The position numbers and the translations under genes were made by a program. DNA of 64,000 nt from CAWDYA01 sp963806495 (GTDB lineage: Bacteria; Acidobacteriota; Polarisedimenticolia; JACPZX01; DASXTC01): the NCBI GenBank assembly GCA_963806495.1, contig CAWDYA010000011.1:62001-126000 (forward strand), read 5' to 3'. Shown here piece after piece: positions 8,761 to 19,081 of the stretch (its first letter is position 1; every line of letters begins with the position of its first letter). The notes below the pieces were generated by a model that saw nothing but the letters and a program-made list of their open reading frames with translations, did not search any database and was not told the DNA's origin.

Positions 8761-9850
8761 CCACGAGCCGGCGCGCGGCGACCGCCAGCGCGGCGGCCCC
8801 GAAGGCGAGCAGCACCAGGCAGTGAAGCGCCACGTCTGCCATCCCCCCTCCCCAGGAGATCAGCTCGTGCAGGCCGTTCATCGCCCAGGAGGTGGGCACG
8901 GCCCAGGACAGATCACGCATCCAGCCCGGCATCACCTCGGCGGGCCACCAGCATCCTCCCAGCGCCGACATGACGAGCGAGATCACCACGCCCACTCCCG
9001 AGGCCGCACCCGGCGAGGAGAACAGCGACCCGCCCAGCAGGCTCAGCGCGGCGGCGCACAGGATGAACGAGAGGAGCAGCGCCGCCAGGGCGAACGGAGA
9101 GCGTCCCCAGTCGATCCTGAGGATGGTCAGGCCGATGATGAGGAAGACCGCCGTCTGCACGAGAGCGATCGCGACGCGGCCCGCCAGCTTGCCCGTGATG
9201 ATGCCCGCGCGGGTCAGCGGCGCCGAGGCCAGACGCCGCAGCGTCCCGTCGCGGCGCTCCGCCGCGAGCAGCGCCGAACCGCCGGTCATCGTGGCCAGCA
9301 GCACGAACATCACGAGGTTGCCCGGGATCGACTGGTAGTAGCCCGACGGCGTCGTCCGTCGTGTGGCCCATGAGGATCGCACCGTGACCCGGTCGTCGGC
9401 CGGGTCGGCCGGGCCGAACGCCTCGGCCGCGAGCATCCGCACCACCGCCCGGTGCAGCGCGACCTTCGCCACCATCGTCCCCTCGACACTCGCCGCGTCG
9501 GAGACCGTCAGCGGCAGCGTGACCTTGCGTCTCGCGGCGATGGCGTCACCGAACCCCGCGGGGATCGTCAGTGTGCGCGCAGCGGGTTCGCCGCCGTCCG
9601 GCGCCACGGGCTCCTTCAGCGTGATGTCGAGGTTTTCACCCTCGATCAGACCGATCAGCCGGCCCGCCGTCTCCGAGGGATCCTCTCTCACCACCGTCAG
9701 CCCGATGCGTACGCTGCCGGGGTCGGGTGAGCGCGCTATCAGGCCGAAGAACCAGACCCAGATCAGCGGCGCGACGAAGATCCAGAAGATTCCGCTCCGG
9801 TCGCGCAGCGTCTGACGCAGATCCTCGCGGGCGATCGGCCACACCGTCAT
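8750..9850 (-). CDS. ABC-2 type transporter permease (second)
   Basis: 366-residue membrane protein of the ABC-2 exporter class. One transmembrane helix lies near the N-terminus (FWIFVAPLIWVWFFGL, about 22-37), followed by an extracytoplasmic domain of about 140 residues. Five or so helices after about residue 195 follow, including VMFVLLATMTGGSALLA and ERRDGTLRRLASAPLTR, the cytoplasmic coupling segment typical of the family. ATG 9850 overlaps the stop of the first permease (ATGA). It is the last gene of the glgE operon and converges with rfaE2. Substrate unknown. Confidence 0.88.
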   Translation of the reverse strand: MTVWPIAREDLRQTLRDRSGIFWIFVAPLIWVWFFGLIARSPDPGSVRIGLTVVREDPSETAGRLIGLIEGENLDITLKEPVAPDGGEPAARTLTIPAGFGDAIAARRKVTLPLTVSDAASVEGTMVAKVALHRAVVRMLAAEAFGPADPADDRVTVRSSWATRRTTPSGYYQSIPGNLVMFVLLATMTGGSALLAAERRDGTLRRLASAPLTRAGIITGKLAGRVAIALVQTAVFLIIGLTILRIDWGRSPFALAALLLSFILCAAALSLLGGSLFSSPGAASGVGVVISLVMSALGGCWWPAEVMPGWMRDLSWAVPTSWAMNGLHELISWGGGMADVALHCLVLLAFGAAALAVAARRLVVTA

Positions 9851-11100
9851 ACCGCACCCCGCAGATGGCGCCGCCGCATCGTCAGCATCCCCGCGAGGAT
9901 CGACACGGCGCCGATCGCCGCGAGCGCGGTGAGATAGGGTGCCAGGGAGGACCAGGAGCCCCCGGAGGCGAGCGCGCGCAGCGCCTCGTTTCCCCAGTGG
10001 TTCACCGTGACCAGCGCCATGCTCGCGAGCCACGGGGGGAGCATCTGGCGGGGGAAGAACGCGCCGCCGGCAAGCGACATGATCATGACCAGGATCGTGC
10101 CGTACGCGTCTCCCTGCCGGCGCGTGCGCACCAGCGAGTAGAGCAGGGCCGCAAATCCGGTCACGGCCAGCACGAGCAGCGCCGAAACCGCGAGCAGCGG
10201 CAGCAGGGGCCCCCAGTGGATGCCGAACGCCACCCGACCCACGATGAGGAGAATGACGTGGGCGATGGCCACCACCGCCCCGACGCCGAGGATCTTGGCG
10301 AGCAGGATCCGGCCCGGCCCGACGGGCGCCGTGAGCTGCCGGCGCAGTGTTCCCGCCTCCTGCTCCGCCAGCAGATCCTGCATCTGGGTGAGGCCGGTGA
10401 ACAGCAGGCCCATGACGATCATCCCCGGATACATCCATCCGAGGAAGTCGAAGCCGCCCGCGGCCTTGTCCTTCGCCTCCGTCCCCTCGTCCACCTCGAT
10501 GAGCGGCGGGAAGAGCAGCGGTTTTGCCGACTTCACCCGTTCGTAGGCGGTGGTGAGCAGGGCGGCGATGCCGGCCGCATCGTTCCACCCTTCCCCCTCG
10601 AACAGCAGATCGAGCCGGGAGGCATCGTCGCCCAGGACCCTCGCCCCGGTGGAGAGATACAACGCGAGCACTTCGGCGCCCTGCTGCGCTACCAGCGGCA
10701 TGATCCGCTGCGACGGGTTCTTCACGAGCTCCAGCTCCGCCCGGCCGCCGCCCAGCAGCGCCTCGGTGAACCCCTCCGGCACCACCAGCAGCGCCGACGC
10801 CTCCTCCTCGCGCAGCCGCCGCAGTCCTTCCTCCCGGTCGCCGACCTGCTTCACCTCGAGGTGCGCGCGCGCCTCGTCGTTCTGCGAGGCACCGGCCAGG
10901 AACCCGGACAGCGGCGTGTCATCCAGATCCAGCATCAGCAGGTGCATCACCGGATGACCGGCGCCGCCCGACGCGCCGCCGAAGGCCAGTGCGAGCATTC
11001 CACCGAGCGACACCGGGATCGCCAGGGCGAGAAGCACGCCCGCCGGCTGGGCCAGACGGCGGCGCAGGTCCTTGATCACCATGATCGGGATCGTCCCCAT
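9847..11100 (-). CDS. ABC-2 type transporter permease (first)
   Basis: 417-residue integral membrane subunit with the same architecture as its neighbour: one N-terminal helix (about 20-42), a soluble domain (about 45-210) containing ALLVVPEGFTEALLGG, then a C-terminal bundle with GMIVMGLLFTGL and EQEAGTLRRQLTAPVGP. Together with the second permease it should form the heterodimeric channel of an exporter. ATG 11100 shares one base with the ATPase stop (TGATG). Two permeases with one ATPase is the layout of drug, lipid or polymer exporters; the substrate cannot be read from sequence. Confidence 0.88.
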   Translation of the reverse strand: MGTIPIMVIKDLRRRLAQPAGVLLALAIPVSLGGMLALAFGGASGGAGHPVMHLLMLDLDDTPLSGFLAGASQNDEARAHLEVKQVGDREEGLRRLREEEASALLVVPEGFTEALLGGGRAELELVKNPSQRIMPLVAQQGAEVLALYLSTGARVLGDDASRLDLLFEGEGWNDAAGIAALLTTAYERVKSAKPLLFPPLIEVDEGTEAKDKAAGGFDFLGWMYPGMIVMGLLFTGLTQMQDLLAEQEAGTLRRQLTAPVGPGRILLAKILGVGAVVAIAHVILLIVGRVAFGIHWGPLLPLLAVSALLVLAVTGFAALLYSLVRTRRQGDAYGTILVMIMSLAGGAFFPRQMLPPWLASMALVTVNHWGNEALRALASGGSWSSLAPYLTALAAIGAVSILAGMLTMRRRHLRGAV

Positions 11101-12053
11101 CAGTCGCGCAACTCCCTTCCGGTGAGCTTGAGGAACAGCGACTGAAGGCTCGGCTCCTGCACGCGCAGGTCCTCCACCTTGCTGCCGCTCCCGAACAGGT
11201 CGCGCACCAGTGTGGCGCACGCTTCGGGGTCGCGCGCCGCGAACGAGGCCTGCTTTTCGTCGGCGCCGAGCAGAGTCACGCCGTCGATCCGCTCCGCGAT
11301 CCCGGACAGACGCGCGGGCGCCAGCTCACCGCGCAGCCGCACCACCGGCCCCTCGCCCACGAGCCGCCGCAGCTCATCGACGGTGCCCGCCGCGAGCAGG
11401 CGACCGTGGTCGATCACCGCGATCCGGTCGCAGATCTGCTCGGCCTCCTCGAGGTAGTGCGAGGTATACAGCACGGCACGGCCCGCTGCGGCCTGCGCGC
11501 GGACGACGTCGAGGATCCGCAGCCGCGCCTGCGGGTCGATCCCCACGGTGGGCTCGTCGAGCAGCAGCAGGTCGGGACTGTGCACCATCGCCACCGCGAG
11601 GTTGAGACGCCGCTTCAGCCCTCCCGAGAGCCGGCTCACGCGATCGCGCGACCGGTCGTCGAGCCCCACCTGCCTGAGGGCGTTGTCGCACGCATCCGAC
11701 AGCGCCGCTCCGGCGACGCCGTAGATCTCCCCCCAGAACCTGATGTTCTCACGGACGGAGAGCTCCTCGTAGAGGGCGATGTCCTGGGGCACCACCCCGA
11801 GCCGCGCCCGGGACCGACCTGTTGCGTCGGAGGCCTCCTTCCCGAACAGCAGCACCGAGCCCGCCTCGGGAGACAGCAGACCGGCGATCATCGAGATGGT
11901 GGTCGTCTTGCCCGCGCCGTTCGGCCCGAGCAGGCCGAATATCTCCCCGCGGCTGACCGTGAAGCTGATGCCGTCCACCGCCCGCGTGGTTCCGTAGGAA
12001 TACCGGACATCGGTGACGGCGAGCGCAGGGTTCCCGCCCTCTTCCCGCCTCAT
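11100..12053 (-). CDS. ABC transporter ATP-binding protein (DrrA/CcmA-like)
   Basis: 317-residue nucleotide-binding subunit of the ABC-2 exporter. Walker A is GPNGAGKT (43-50), the Q loop is VVPQDIALYEELSV, the signature is RLSGGLKRRL, Walker B is DLLLLDEPTVGID, and the switch histidine is in YTSHYLEEAE. A C-terminal extension of about 90 residues is typical of drug- and polysaccharide-type exporters. ATG 12053 overlaps the treY stop by four bases (ATGA). The ATPase is therefore translated from the same message as the trehalose enzymes, an arrangement I do not know from characterised systems. Confidence 0.93.
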   Translation of the reverse strand: MRREEGGNPALAVTDVRYSYGTTRAVDGISFTVSRGEIFGLLGPNGAGKTTTISMIAGLLSPEAGSVLLFGKEASDATGRSRARLGVVPQDIALYEELSVRENIRFWGEIYGVAGAALSDACDNALRQVGLDDRSRDRVSRLSGGLKRRLNLAVAMVHSPDLLLLDEPTVGIDPQARLRILDVVRAQAAAGRAVLYTSHYLEEAEQICDRIAVIDHGRLLAAGTVDELRRLVGEGPVVRLRGELAPARLSGIAERIDGVTLLGADEKQASFAARDPEACATLVRDLFGSGSKVEDLRVQEPSLQSLFLKLTGRELRD

Positions 12054-14800
12054 CCGCGTGTCCTCCTCCCGAGCAGCAGGGCCACGGGTATCGTATCGAG
12101 CAGACCGGCCACCTCGAGGCTGAGCCGGCCGCGCGTGGCGACCGCCCGCCGGGTGGCGCCGCCGAGTGTATCAACCCAGCCCGGAGGGGCGCCACGAGGA
12201 AGATCCAGATTCGTGCCCGCCCAGGCCTCCCGGCCGAGGGGGAATCCGCTGCGGCCGGCCAGCCCCATGACCCGCAGCGGGGCCACCACCAGAGCCCAGT
12301 CCGGGCCCAGGGACCTCGCGAAGCAGCACAGGTGCCCGGCGCGCGGGCCGACGGTCCGGATCGGCACGTACCGTCCCCGGTCGAACAGATTGGGGCGGGC
12401 CCGTCTCGCGGCGAGGCTCTTCCAGGTGACGAACATCTTGATCCGTCCGTCGGGCCATGCGTCGAGCAGCGACGCCGCCAGCGAGGGGCCGGCGGCGCCG
12501 TCCGCCGCGCGCAGGCGATCGAGGATACGGCGCCGCCTCTCGAAATCGACGGGACGGCGGTTGTCGGGGTCGACGAGACGCTGGTCCCACAGCTCCGCCC
12601 CCTGGTACAGATCGGGCACGCCGGGAGCGGTGTTGCGCAGGATCACCTGCGCCAGCCCGTTCACCGCGCCGGCCGGGCCGATCCGTGCCCTCAGCTCGTC
12701 GAAGCTCCTCCTGAAGCCGGCATACGGCGGGTCGTCCAGGATCCGGTCCACGAACCGGACCAGGGCCTCCTCGTGCTCGGTGTCGGTGGAGATCCAGCTC
12801 GTGTAACGCTTCGCCTCTCGGGCCGCTTTCACCAGGTATTGCCGGAGCCGCTCGCGATAACCGGGAAGACCGCGCCCATCCACAGGCCAGGAACCGATGA
12901 GCGTCTGGTAGATGAAGAGCTCCTCGTCCTCGCGGGGAACGTGCGTGCCTTCCACCTTCGTCGCCGCACGCCGGTTGATCCGCCGCCATGTCTCCACGTG
13001 CCGATCCCATTCATCCGCGATCTCGGAGAGCACGCTGATCCGCGCGCGCATGTCCTCGCCCCGCTTGGTGTCATGCGTGCCGGTGGCGCTGAGCGCCCGT
13101 GGAGTCCTGCGCAGACGGCCCTTCATCTCCCGATGAAAGGAGGCGACCGGCAGTGCGCCGCCCGAGGGATTCCCGCCCACCTCGTTGAGGGAGAGCAGCC
13201 CGGGCCAGGCGTACAGCGCGGTGTCCTCGACCCCTTTCGCCATGATCGGTCCGGTGAACTGCTGCCACCGGCTGACGAACTCCCGGCGGGCGCGCTCGCG
13301 GGCGGGCGACCGCCGCGCCCTTCGCGGGGGCACCAGCGTCTCCCGAAGCAGCGCCCACGCGGCGGATCCGAGGTCCGGCCCCCTGCGGCGCGCGCGGCGC
13401 AATGCGCTCCGGATGATCCGCGCGTCCTCCGGCGATGGCGGGCCCGCGGCCGTGTACGTGCGGTAGACCGGCAGCGCGGCCGTCAGCTCGATGATCGCCG
13501 CGCTGAGAGCACCCGACGAGATCCCGGCGGAGCGGGCGGGATCGAGCGCGCGCAGCCACGAGGCCATGTCACGCATCTCGCCGATGAAATGCCGGCGCGC
13601 GATGCGGACCTTGCAGTCGTGCGCGATCTTCTCGAACGTGACCGCGGGGCCGAGAGCCCGCGCGGCCCGATCCCTCAGCCGGCGCACGCCGGCCGGGTCG
13701 ACCTGCAGCCGGGTCACATGGTCGAGAAAGTCGTAGCCGGTGGTTCCCTCCGAGGGCCAGCCCGGAGGAAGGATCTCGCCGGCATCGAGGATCTTCTCCA
13801 CCAGGAGCCACACACCCGGCCCGAGACGACGGCGCAGACGTCGCAGATAGCCGGCCGGGTCGGCGAGACCATCGATGTGATCGATGCGGACGCCCGACAC
13901 ATCTTTGCTCGAGACCAGCCGCAGCAGCAAGGCGTGTCTTGCCGCGAAGACCGCGGGCTTCTCGATCCTCAGACAGACCAGGTCGGTGATGTTGAAGAAT
14001 CGCCTGTAGTTGATCTCCGAGGCGGCGCGGTGCCAGTGTACGAGCCGGTAGTTCTGCCGCCCGATCAGGTCATCGAGACGGTCACCGGCATGCCGCCGGA
14101 TGACGACCGACAGGGCGGCACGCGCCGAGGCATCGGTGCGGCTCATCCGCCACAGGAGCCGCTTCAGGCGGGATACGTCCGCACCGGGGCGGCGGGCGGT
14201 CGCGGCGATCCGCTCCAACAGCGTCCGGACACGGCCATTGGAGCACACCTTCGCCACGGTGTCGTAGGTGGCCGGATCGACGGGGAACACGCGCTCGTGG
14301 TACCGGATCGCGAGCCCCGCCTCCTCCAATGCAAGCGTCAGCTCGCCGCTCTCCAGGATCGATTCGTACTCGCCGCCCAGCACGGGCAGCACCACCTTGC
14401 CCCCCTTCGATTCGAACGAACGCGACCAGTCGATGTCGAACCAGTCCGCGTATCTGGAACGGCGTCCGCTCTCCAGCAGGTCCGCCCACCAGGGATTCTC
14501 CGCGGTCGCCGACATGTGGTTCGGTACGACATCGAGGAGGAGCCTCATACCCCGGCGCCGAAGATCGCGCACCAGCGCCATAAACGCCGTCTCGTCCCCC
14601 AGCTCAGGGTTGATGCGCGACGGGTCGGTGACATCGTAGCCGTGGGCGCTTCCGGCGCGAGCCGCAACGATCGGGGAGCTGTACAGATCGGAGACACCCA
14701 GCGCGTCGAGGTACGGGATCAGCCCACGCGCACGCTCGAAGGGGAACCGGGCGTTGAGCTGGACCCGGTAGGTGGCTCGTGGGGCGCGGTCGACCTTCGT
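12050..14800 (-). CDS. treY: Maltooligosyl trehalose synthase (start codon unresolved, ACG proposed)
   Basis: GH13 enzyme that isomerises the reducing-end alpha-1,4 bond of maltodextrins to alpha,alpha-1,1, giving maltooligosyl trehalose for TreZ. Family blocks present: ATYRVQLNARFPF at the N-terminus, HGYDVTDPSRINPELG, LLLDVVPNHMS, GVRIDHIDGL (nucleophile region), LLVEKIL (acid/base), ATGTHDTKRGED and VPDLYQGAELWD. About 916 residues, a normal length. The conserved N-terminus has no in-frame ATG, GTG or TTG between the upstream stop (14819) and Met at 14581, about 73 codons in. AGGAGG (14813-14808) lies 5 bases before an ACG at 14800, which I propose as start; a substitution error in an ATG is the alternative. 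Confidence 0.9.
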   Translation of the reverse strand, partial: TKVDRAPRATYRVQLNARFPFERARGLIPYLDALGVSDLYSSPIVAARAGSAHGYDVTDPSRINPELGDETAFMALVRDLRRRGMRLLLDVVPNHMSATAENPWWADLLESGRRSRYADWFDIDWSRSFESKGGKVVLPVLGGEYESILESGELTLALEEAGLAIRYHERVFPVDPATYDTVAKVCSNGRVRTLLERIAATARRPGADVSRLKRLLWRMSRTDASARAALSVVIRRHAGDRLDDLIGRQNYRLVHWHRAASEINYRRFFNITDLVCLRIEKPAVFAARHALLLRLVSSKDVSGVRIDHIDGLADPAGYLRRLRRRLGPGVWLLVEKILDAGEILPPGWPSEGTTGYDFLDHVTRLQVDPAGVRRLRDRAARALGPAVTFEKIAHDCKVRIARRHFIGEMRDMASWLRALDPARSAGISSGALSAAIIELTAALPVYRTYTAAGPPSPEDARIIRSALRRARRRGPDLGSAAWALLRETLVPPRRARRSPARERARREFVSRWQQFTGPIMAKGVEDTALYAWPGLLSLNEVGGNPSGGALPVASFHREMKGRLRRTPRALSATGTHDTKRGEDMRARISVLSEIADEWDRHVETWRRINRRAATKVEGTHVPREDEELFIYQTLIGSWPVDGRGLPGYRERLRQYLVKAAREAKRYTSWISTDTEHEEALVRFVDRILDDPPYAGFRRSFDELRARIGPAGAVNGLAQVILRNTAPGVPDLYQGAELWDQRLVDPDNRRPVDFERRRRILDRLRAADGAAGPSLAASLLDAWPDGRIKMFVTWKSLAARRARPNLFDRGRYVPIRTVGPRAGHLCCFARSLGPDWALVVAPLRVMGLAGRSGFPLGREAWAGTNLDLPRGAPPGWVDTLGGATRRAVATRGRLSLEVAGLLDTIPVALLLGRRTRG

Positions 14801-14818
14801 CGTGACCTCCTGTGTGGA

Positions 14819-17245
14819 TCAGCCGACGCGGATGGAGAGCCTTCCCCCGAGCGCGGCGAACCGCTCGACCCAGGCACGCGCCTCCGCGTCCGTTCGGGCA
14901 CGCATCTGCGGGTAGATCCTCTGGAGCATCTCGTAGTAGAGGTTCTGGACACCCCAGAGGTTCGCCTTCAGCGAGGCCGACGCTCCGAGCGCCGTCAGAT
15001 CGTCGAGGCTTCCCAGCAGGCCGAGGTCCTCCGGATTCGCGGCGAGCCGCTTCATCACCCTTTCGAGCGCCTCTCCGAGCGCGAAGCCGATTCCTGCGGT
15101 GTCCACCGACACCCCCTCGCGGAGACACAACGCGAGTGTCTCGCGGATCCTCTCGATGTCGGGCTCGGGCTGGGCGAGGAGACGACGCAGGGCGCTGTTG
15201 AGAACGAACCCCGCCGTCGTGTGCAGCGCCGCGGGCGCGGGCGCGCCGATGTCGGCGAGAAAGCGCAGCAGCGGCGCGTTCCTGTCGTAGATGTCGCGGA
15301 ACCGTCTCTCGGCGTCCTCCAGGGTCGAGCTGAGGATGATCGAGAGAACGCGCCTCTGCTCGTCGCGGAACAGCGTTCTCAGGGATGCGGTCGCGCCGTC
15401 GAAGTGCCTGTCGAGCAGGCGGATCGTATGCGGGTGGTCCCCCTTCTCGAACGCCTCCCTCGCCTCACGCACGAACTGTCCGTACGCCTGATCGCCGCGG
15501 AACCGCCGGCTGCCCGCCTGGATGTTGTGGTCCCCGAAATGAAGCACGCCATAGCTCAGCTCCGACGACTCGAGCGTGATCTCCGAAGTGACGGTGGCCC
15601 GCCCGGCCAGGAGCCTCGTCTTGCCCGCGTCGACACGCGTCTGATCGGTCCGTTCGACCCGGTAGCAGAAGATTCTGTCCTTCGCAGCGTAGCTCTCGAA
15701 CAGCGAGCTGATGGCGTAGTGGGCCCCGACTTTCTCGAGGTCCACCATCGCCGGCCTGACGAACTTCTCGTAAATGAACGCGCCGTCGCCGTGCTGCGGG
15801 AGATTGCTCTTCGCGAGCGAGAGCTTTCCGAGGAACTCCGGCTCCGGATCGCAGTCGAGCGTCTCCCGGGCGAGCTGTATGGCCCGTGCCGGCGTACTGG
15901 ATGACCTGGACGGTCTCGATCCCGGAGAGCTCGTCGAAGAACCAGCCGCAGCTCGTGTACATCAGCATGGCGTGCCGCTGGAGCTCCAGCAGCTTGAGAG
16001 CCAGGATTTCCTCGCCGTTGTCCAGCCCCTTCGCCGCATGCCGATCCCAGAAGCGCGCGCGGCTCGGCTGTGTCCGATCCAGGACGACGTCGATGTAATC
16101 GTCTCGCGCAGCCCAGGGGTCCTTCAGCAGGGACCGCGCGCGGTCCTCGTACCGTGGGGCCAGCGTGTCGCGAAGCCAGTCCAGCGCGTCGCGCAGAGGT
16201 GTCCTCCACGACTGGCTCCAGCCCGGGTTCATCCCCGAGCTGCAGCCGCAGTCGTGCCACCAGCGCTCCACTCCGTGGGCGCAGCTCCACGAGCTCTTCT
16301 CGAAGATCTCGGCCCGGTGGGTGGGTGGATTCCGGTCCAGGTGCTCGGCGTAGTTGGTGAGCCGCGCGAGCCCTTTCGCCTCGATGTGCTGCAGCGCGTA
16401 ACCCAGAGCCATGTCGCCGTTGGAATGATGATGCCCGTACGTCTCCCCGTCGGTGGCGATCGAGACGAGCTGGGTGCCCGTGCGGTCATCCGAGAACCCG
16501 CTCATGAGCCGGTCGGCGAACAGCTCCCCGTTGTTGAGCAGCCTCTCGAACGCCACCGCCCGCGAGACCGGGCCGTCGTAGAAGAAGACGTCGATGCTGC
16601 GGCCCGATGGCAGTCGCACCTCGTAGGGTACGGTCGGATCGATGCGGCCACCGCTGACGTCACGCCACGCCCGCGCCCCGGCCCGGCGTACCCTGCGCGC
16701 CTGGTTGGGCGCGAGGATCGTGAACCGGATCCCCTGCTCGGCCAGGATGTCGAGGCTCTCGAGATCGGCCGCGGTCTCGGCGAGCCACATCCCCTCGGGC
16801 CTCCGGCCGAACCGGTGCTCGAAGTCGCGAATGCCCCAGGCGATCTGCGTCCAGCGATCGCGGCGGTTCGCGAGCGGCAGGATCATGTGGTTGTACACCT
16901 GCGCGACGGCGGAGCCATGGCCGGAGAATCGTCAGCCTGCTCTCACGATCCGCCGCCAGGATCGCCTCGTAGGTCCTCGGCGACCGCTCCTCCATCCACG
17001 AAAGCAGCGTGGGGCCGAAATTGAAGCTGATCCGGGAGTAGTTGTTGACGATGCTCTCGATCTGTCCGCCCGTCGGCGAGGATCCGCGAGACGCCGTTGG
17101 GCGCGTAGCACTCGGCGGTGATGCGCTCGTTCCAGTCATGATAGGGGTAGGCCGAGTCCTGCAGCTCTATCGCCTCCAGCCACGGGTTCTCCCGGGGAGG
17201 CTGATAGAAGTGACCGTGCACGCACAGGAACCGGCTCGTCGTCAA
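14819..17245 (-). CDS. GH57-type glycoside hydrolase with DUF3536 (three +1 frameshifts)
   Basis: The N-terminus FLCVHGHFYQPPRENPW and later IATDGETYGHHHSNG are typical of the GH57-like proteins that carry a C-terminal DUF3536. These often sit next to treY, treZ and malQ and are presumed to act on alpha-glucan; activity is unproven. The frame breaks three times, after about 17065, 16932 and 15887. In each case dropping one coding-strand A restores conserved text: NNYSRISFNFGPTLLSW, SGHGSAVAQVYNHM, then IQLARETLDCDPEPEFLG. The corrected product is about 807 residues. The start is TTG 17245, overlapping the treZ stop (TTGA), with GGAGGA 5 bases upstream. Either a pseudogene or, given identical breaks in essential genes, a sequence error. 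Confidence 0.82.
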
Positions 17246-19081
17246 GACGCTCCTCCGGTGCTCGCCAGCAGCGCGAAGGACCAGGGCGCCAGCTCCACCG
17301 CGGCCGCATCGTCCGGCAGCGTCTCCGGCAGACCGCTGCCGGGGCCGCCCCATCTCTCGTCGGCGGAGGAGATCAGCACGCGCCGGCCTCGCCCGCCCGG
17401 AGGAAGCGCGGCCCGGCTCCGCTCGGGGCCCGGGTTCAGCAGCAGGATCGCCTCGTCCCCGCCGCCCGCGCGCCGGACACCCACCACGCCCCCCTCGTCC
17501 GCGCACACCTCGCCCCATGAAGCATGCGCGAGCGCGCCGACCGTCCGTCTCAGCCGGAACAGCTCGGCATACAGACGGCAGAGCGTCGCATGACGCCCCT
17601 CCTCTCTCAGCCCGTGGTCGAGACGCGATCGGGCGAACGTCTGCTCGTCCTGCGGGTCGGGCACCTCCTCGGACCAGCCGAAGGCCTCGAACTCCTCGCG
17701 GCGGCCCCGCCGGACCGCCTCGATCAGGGCCGGGTCGGTATGGCTGACGAAGTACTGAAATGGCGCGGTCTCGCCGTACTCCTCACCCATGAAGAGCAGC
17801 GGGACGCAGGGCGAAAGGACCACGGCTCCCGCGGCAAGCTTGAGCGCCTCGAAATCCACGAGCGTGCCCAGACGGTCGCCGTGCATCCGGTTGCCCACCT
17901 GATCGTGGTTCTGCGAGAACACCACCATGCGCGACGGCTCCACGTCGGCCGACGGGCTGCCGTGATGGCGTCTCCGGAACCGGGAGTAGTCCCACGACAG
18001 GACGAATCCCGAGGTGAGCGCCTTGCGAATCTGCCCGACCCGCCCGAAGTCCGCGTAGTAGCCGTTGCGCTCTCCCGTCAGCACCGCGTGCAGCGCGTGG
18101 TGGAAATCATCGTTCCACTGCGCATCGTGCCCGTACCCGCCGCGTTCGCGCGGCCGCACGACGCGCGGGTCGTTGAGATCGCTCTCCGAGATCACGTGGA
18201 CGACGCGCCCGCGTGCCCGCGCGCTCTCATGGACCTCGTCGGCGAGCTGGGCGAGGAAAGGCCGCGCCGACATGTCGAAGATGCCGTGGATGGCGTCGAG
18301 CCGCAGGGCATCCACGTGCATCCCCGCGGTCCAGTAGAGCGCGTTGTCGATGAAGTAGCGGCGCACCTCGTCGCTCTCCGGACCGTCGAAGTTGATCGCC
18401 TCGCCCCACGGTGTCCTGAAACGCGAGGAGAAGTAGGGCCCGAACGAGGCCAGGACGTTCCCTTCGGGGCCGAGATGGTTGTAGACGACGTCGAGAACGA
18501 CCGCGAGCCCGTGCCGGTGGCAGGCGTCGACCAGACGCTGCATCCCGGCAGGCCCGCCGTAGCTGTCCTGTGCCGCGAACGGGAAGACGCCGTCGTACCC
18601 CCAGTTGCGTCTGCCGGGAAACTGCGCGACGGGCATCAGCTCGATTGCCGTGATGCCGAGGGCCGCGAGACGCGGAAGGTGCGGGATCACCGCCTCGAAC
18701 GTCCCCTCGCTCGTGAAGGTGCCCACGTGCAGCTCGTAGATGGCGTACCGTTCGAATCGGCAGGCCCTTCCACGCCGTGTCGGTCCAGGTAAACGAGCCG
18801 GTGTCCACGATCGCCGACGGACCGTGGACGCCATCGGGCTGGTGCCGCGAGGCGGGGTCGGGTCGATCCGGCCCTCCATCGAGGCGGTAGACGTAGCGGG
18901 CGGACGGAGACATCTTCTCCGCCACCCCTTCGTGATATCCACGCGGTCCCGGCTCCAGCGCGACGCTGCGGCGCGGCTCGCCGTCCGGGACGACCTCCAC
19001 CTTGCCGGCGCGGGGCGCCCAGACGGAGAAGCGGCACCGGCCCTCGCCGAGCCACGTGGCCCCTTGAAGCGGACCGTTCAC
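17242..19081 (-). CDS. treZ: Maltooligosyl trehalose trehalohydrolase (one +1 frameshift)
   Basis: GH13_10 enzyme that releases trehalose from the maltooligosyl trehalose made by TreY. The N-terminal carbohydrate-binding region (FSVWAPRAGKVEVV) precedes the barrel with ALRLDAIHGIFD (nucleophile), VHVISESDLNDP (acid/base) and VVFSQNHDQVGNR. The frame slips between WKGLP and FERYAIYELHVG; removing the coding-strand A at 18757 joins them to give 612 residues. GTG 19081 overlaps the glgB stop (GTGA). Unusually, treZ and treY are separated by the GH57/DUF3536 gene, but all are coupled. Confidence 0.92.

Noticed and set aside
12332..15904. A 1190-codon open frame on the plus strand opposite treY and the GH57 gene, and similar long plus-strand frames at 29153-32266 and 56234-59155
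   Set aside because: They mirror known genes, have no domain signature or ribosome-binding site, and result from high GC content with few stops in the antisense frame.
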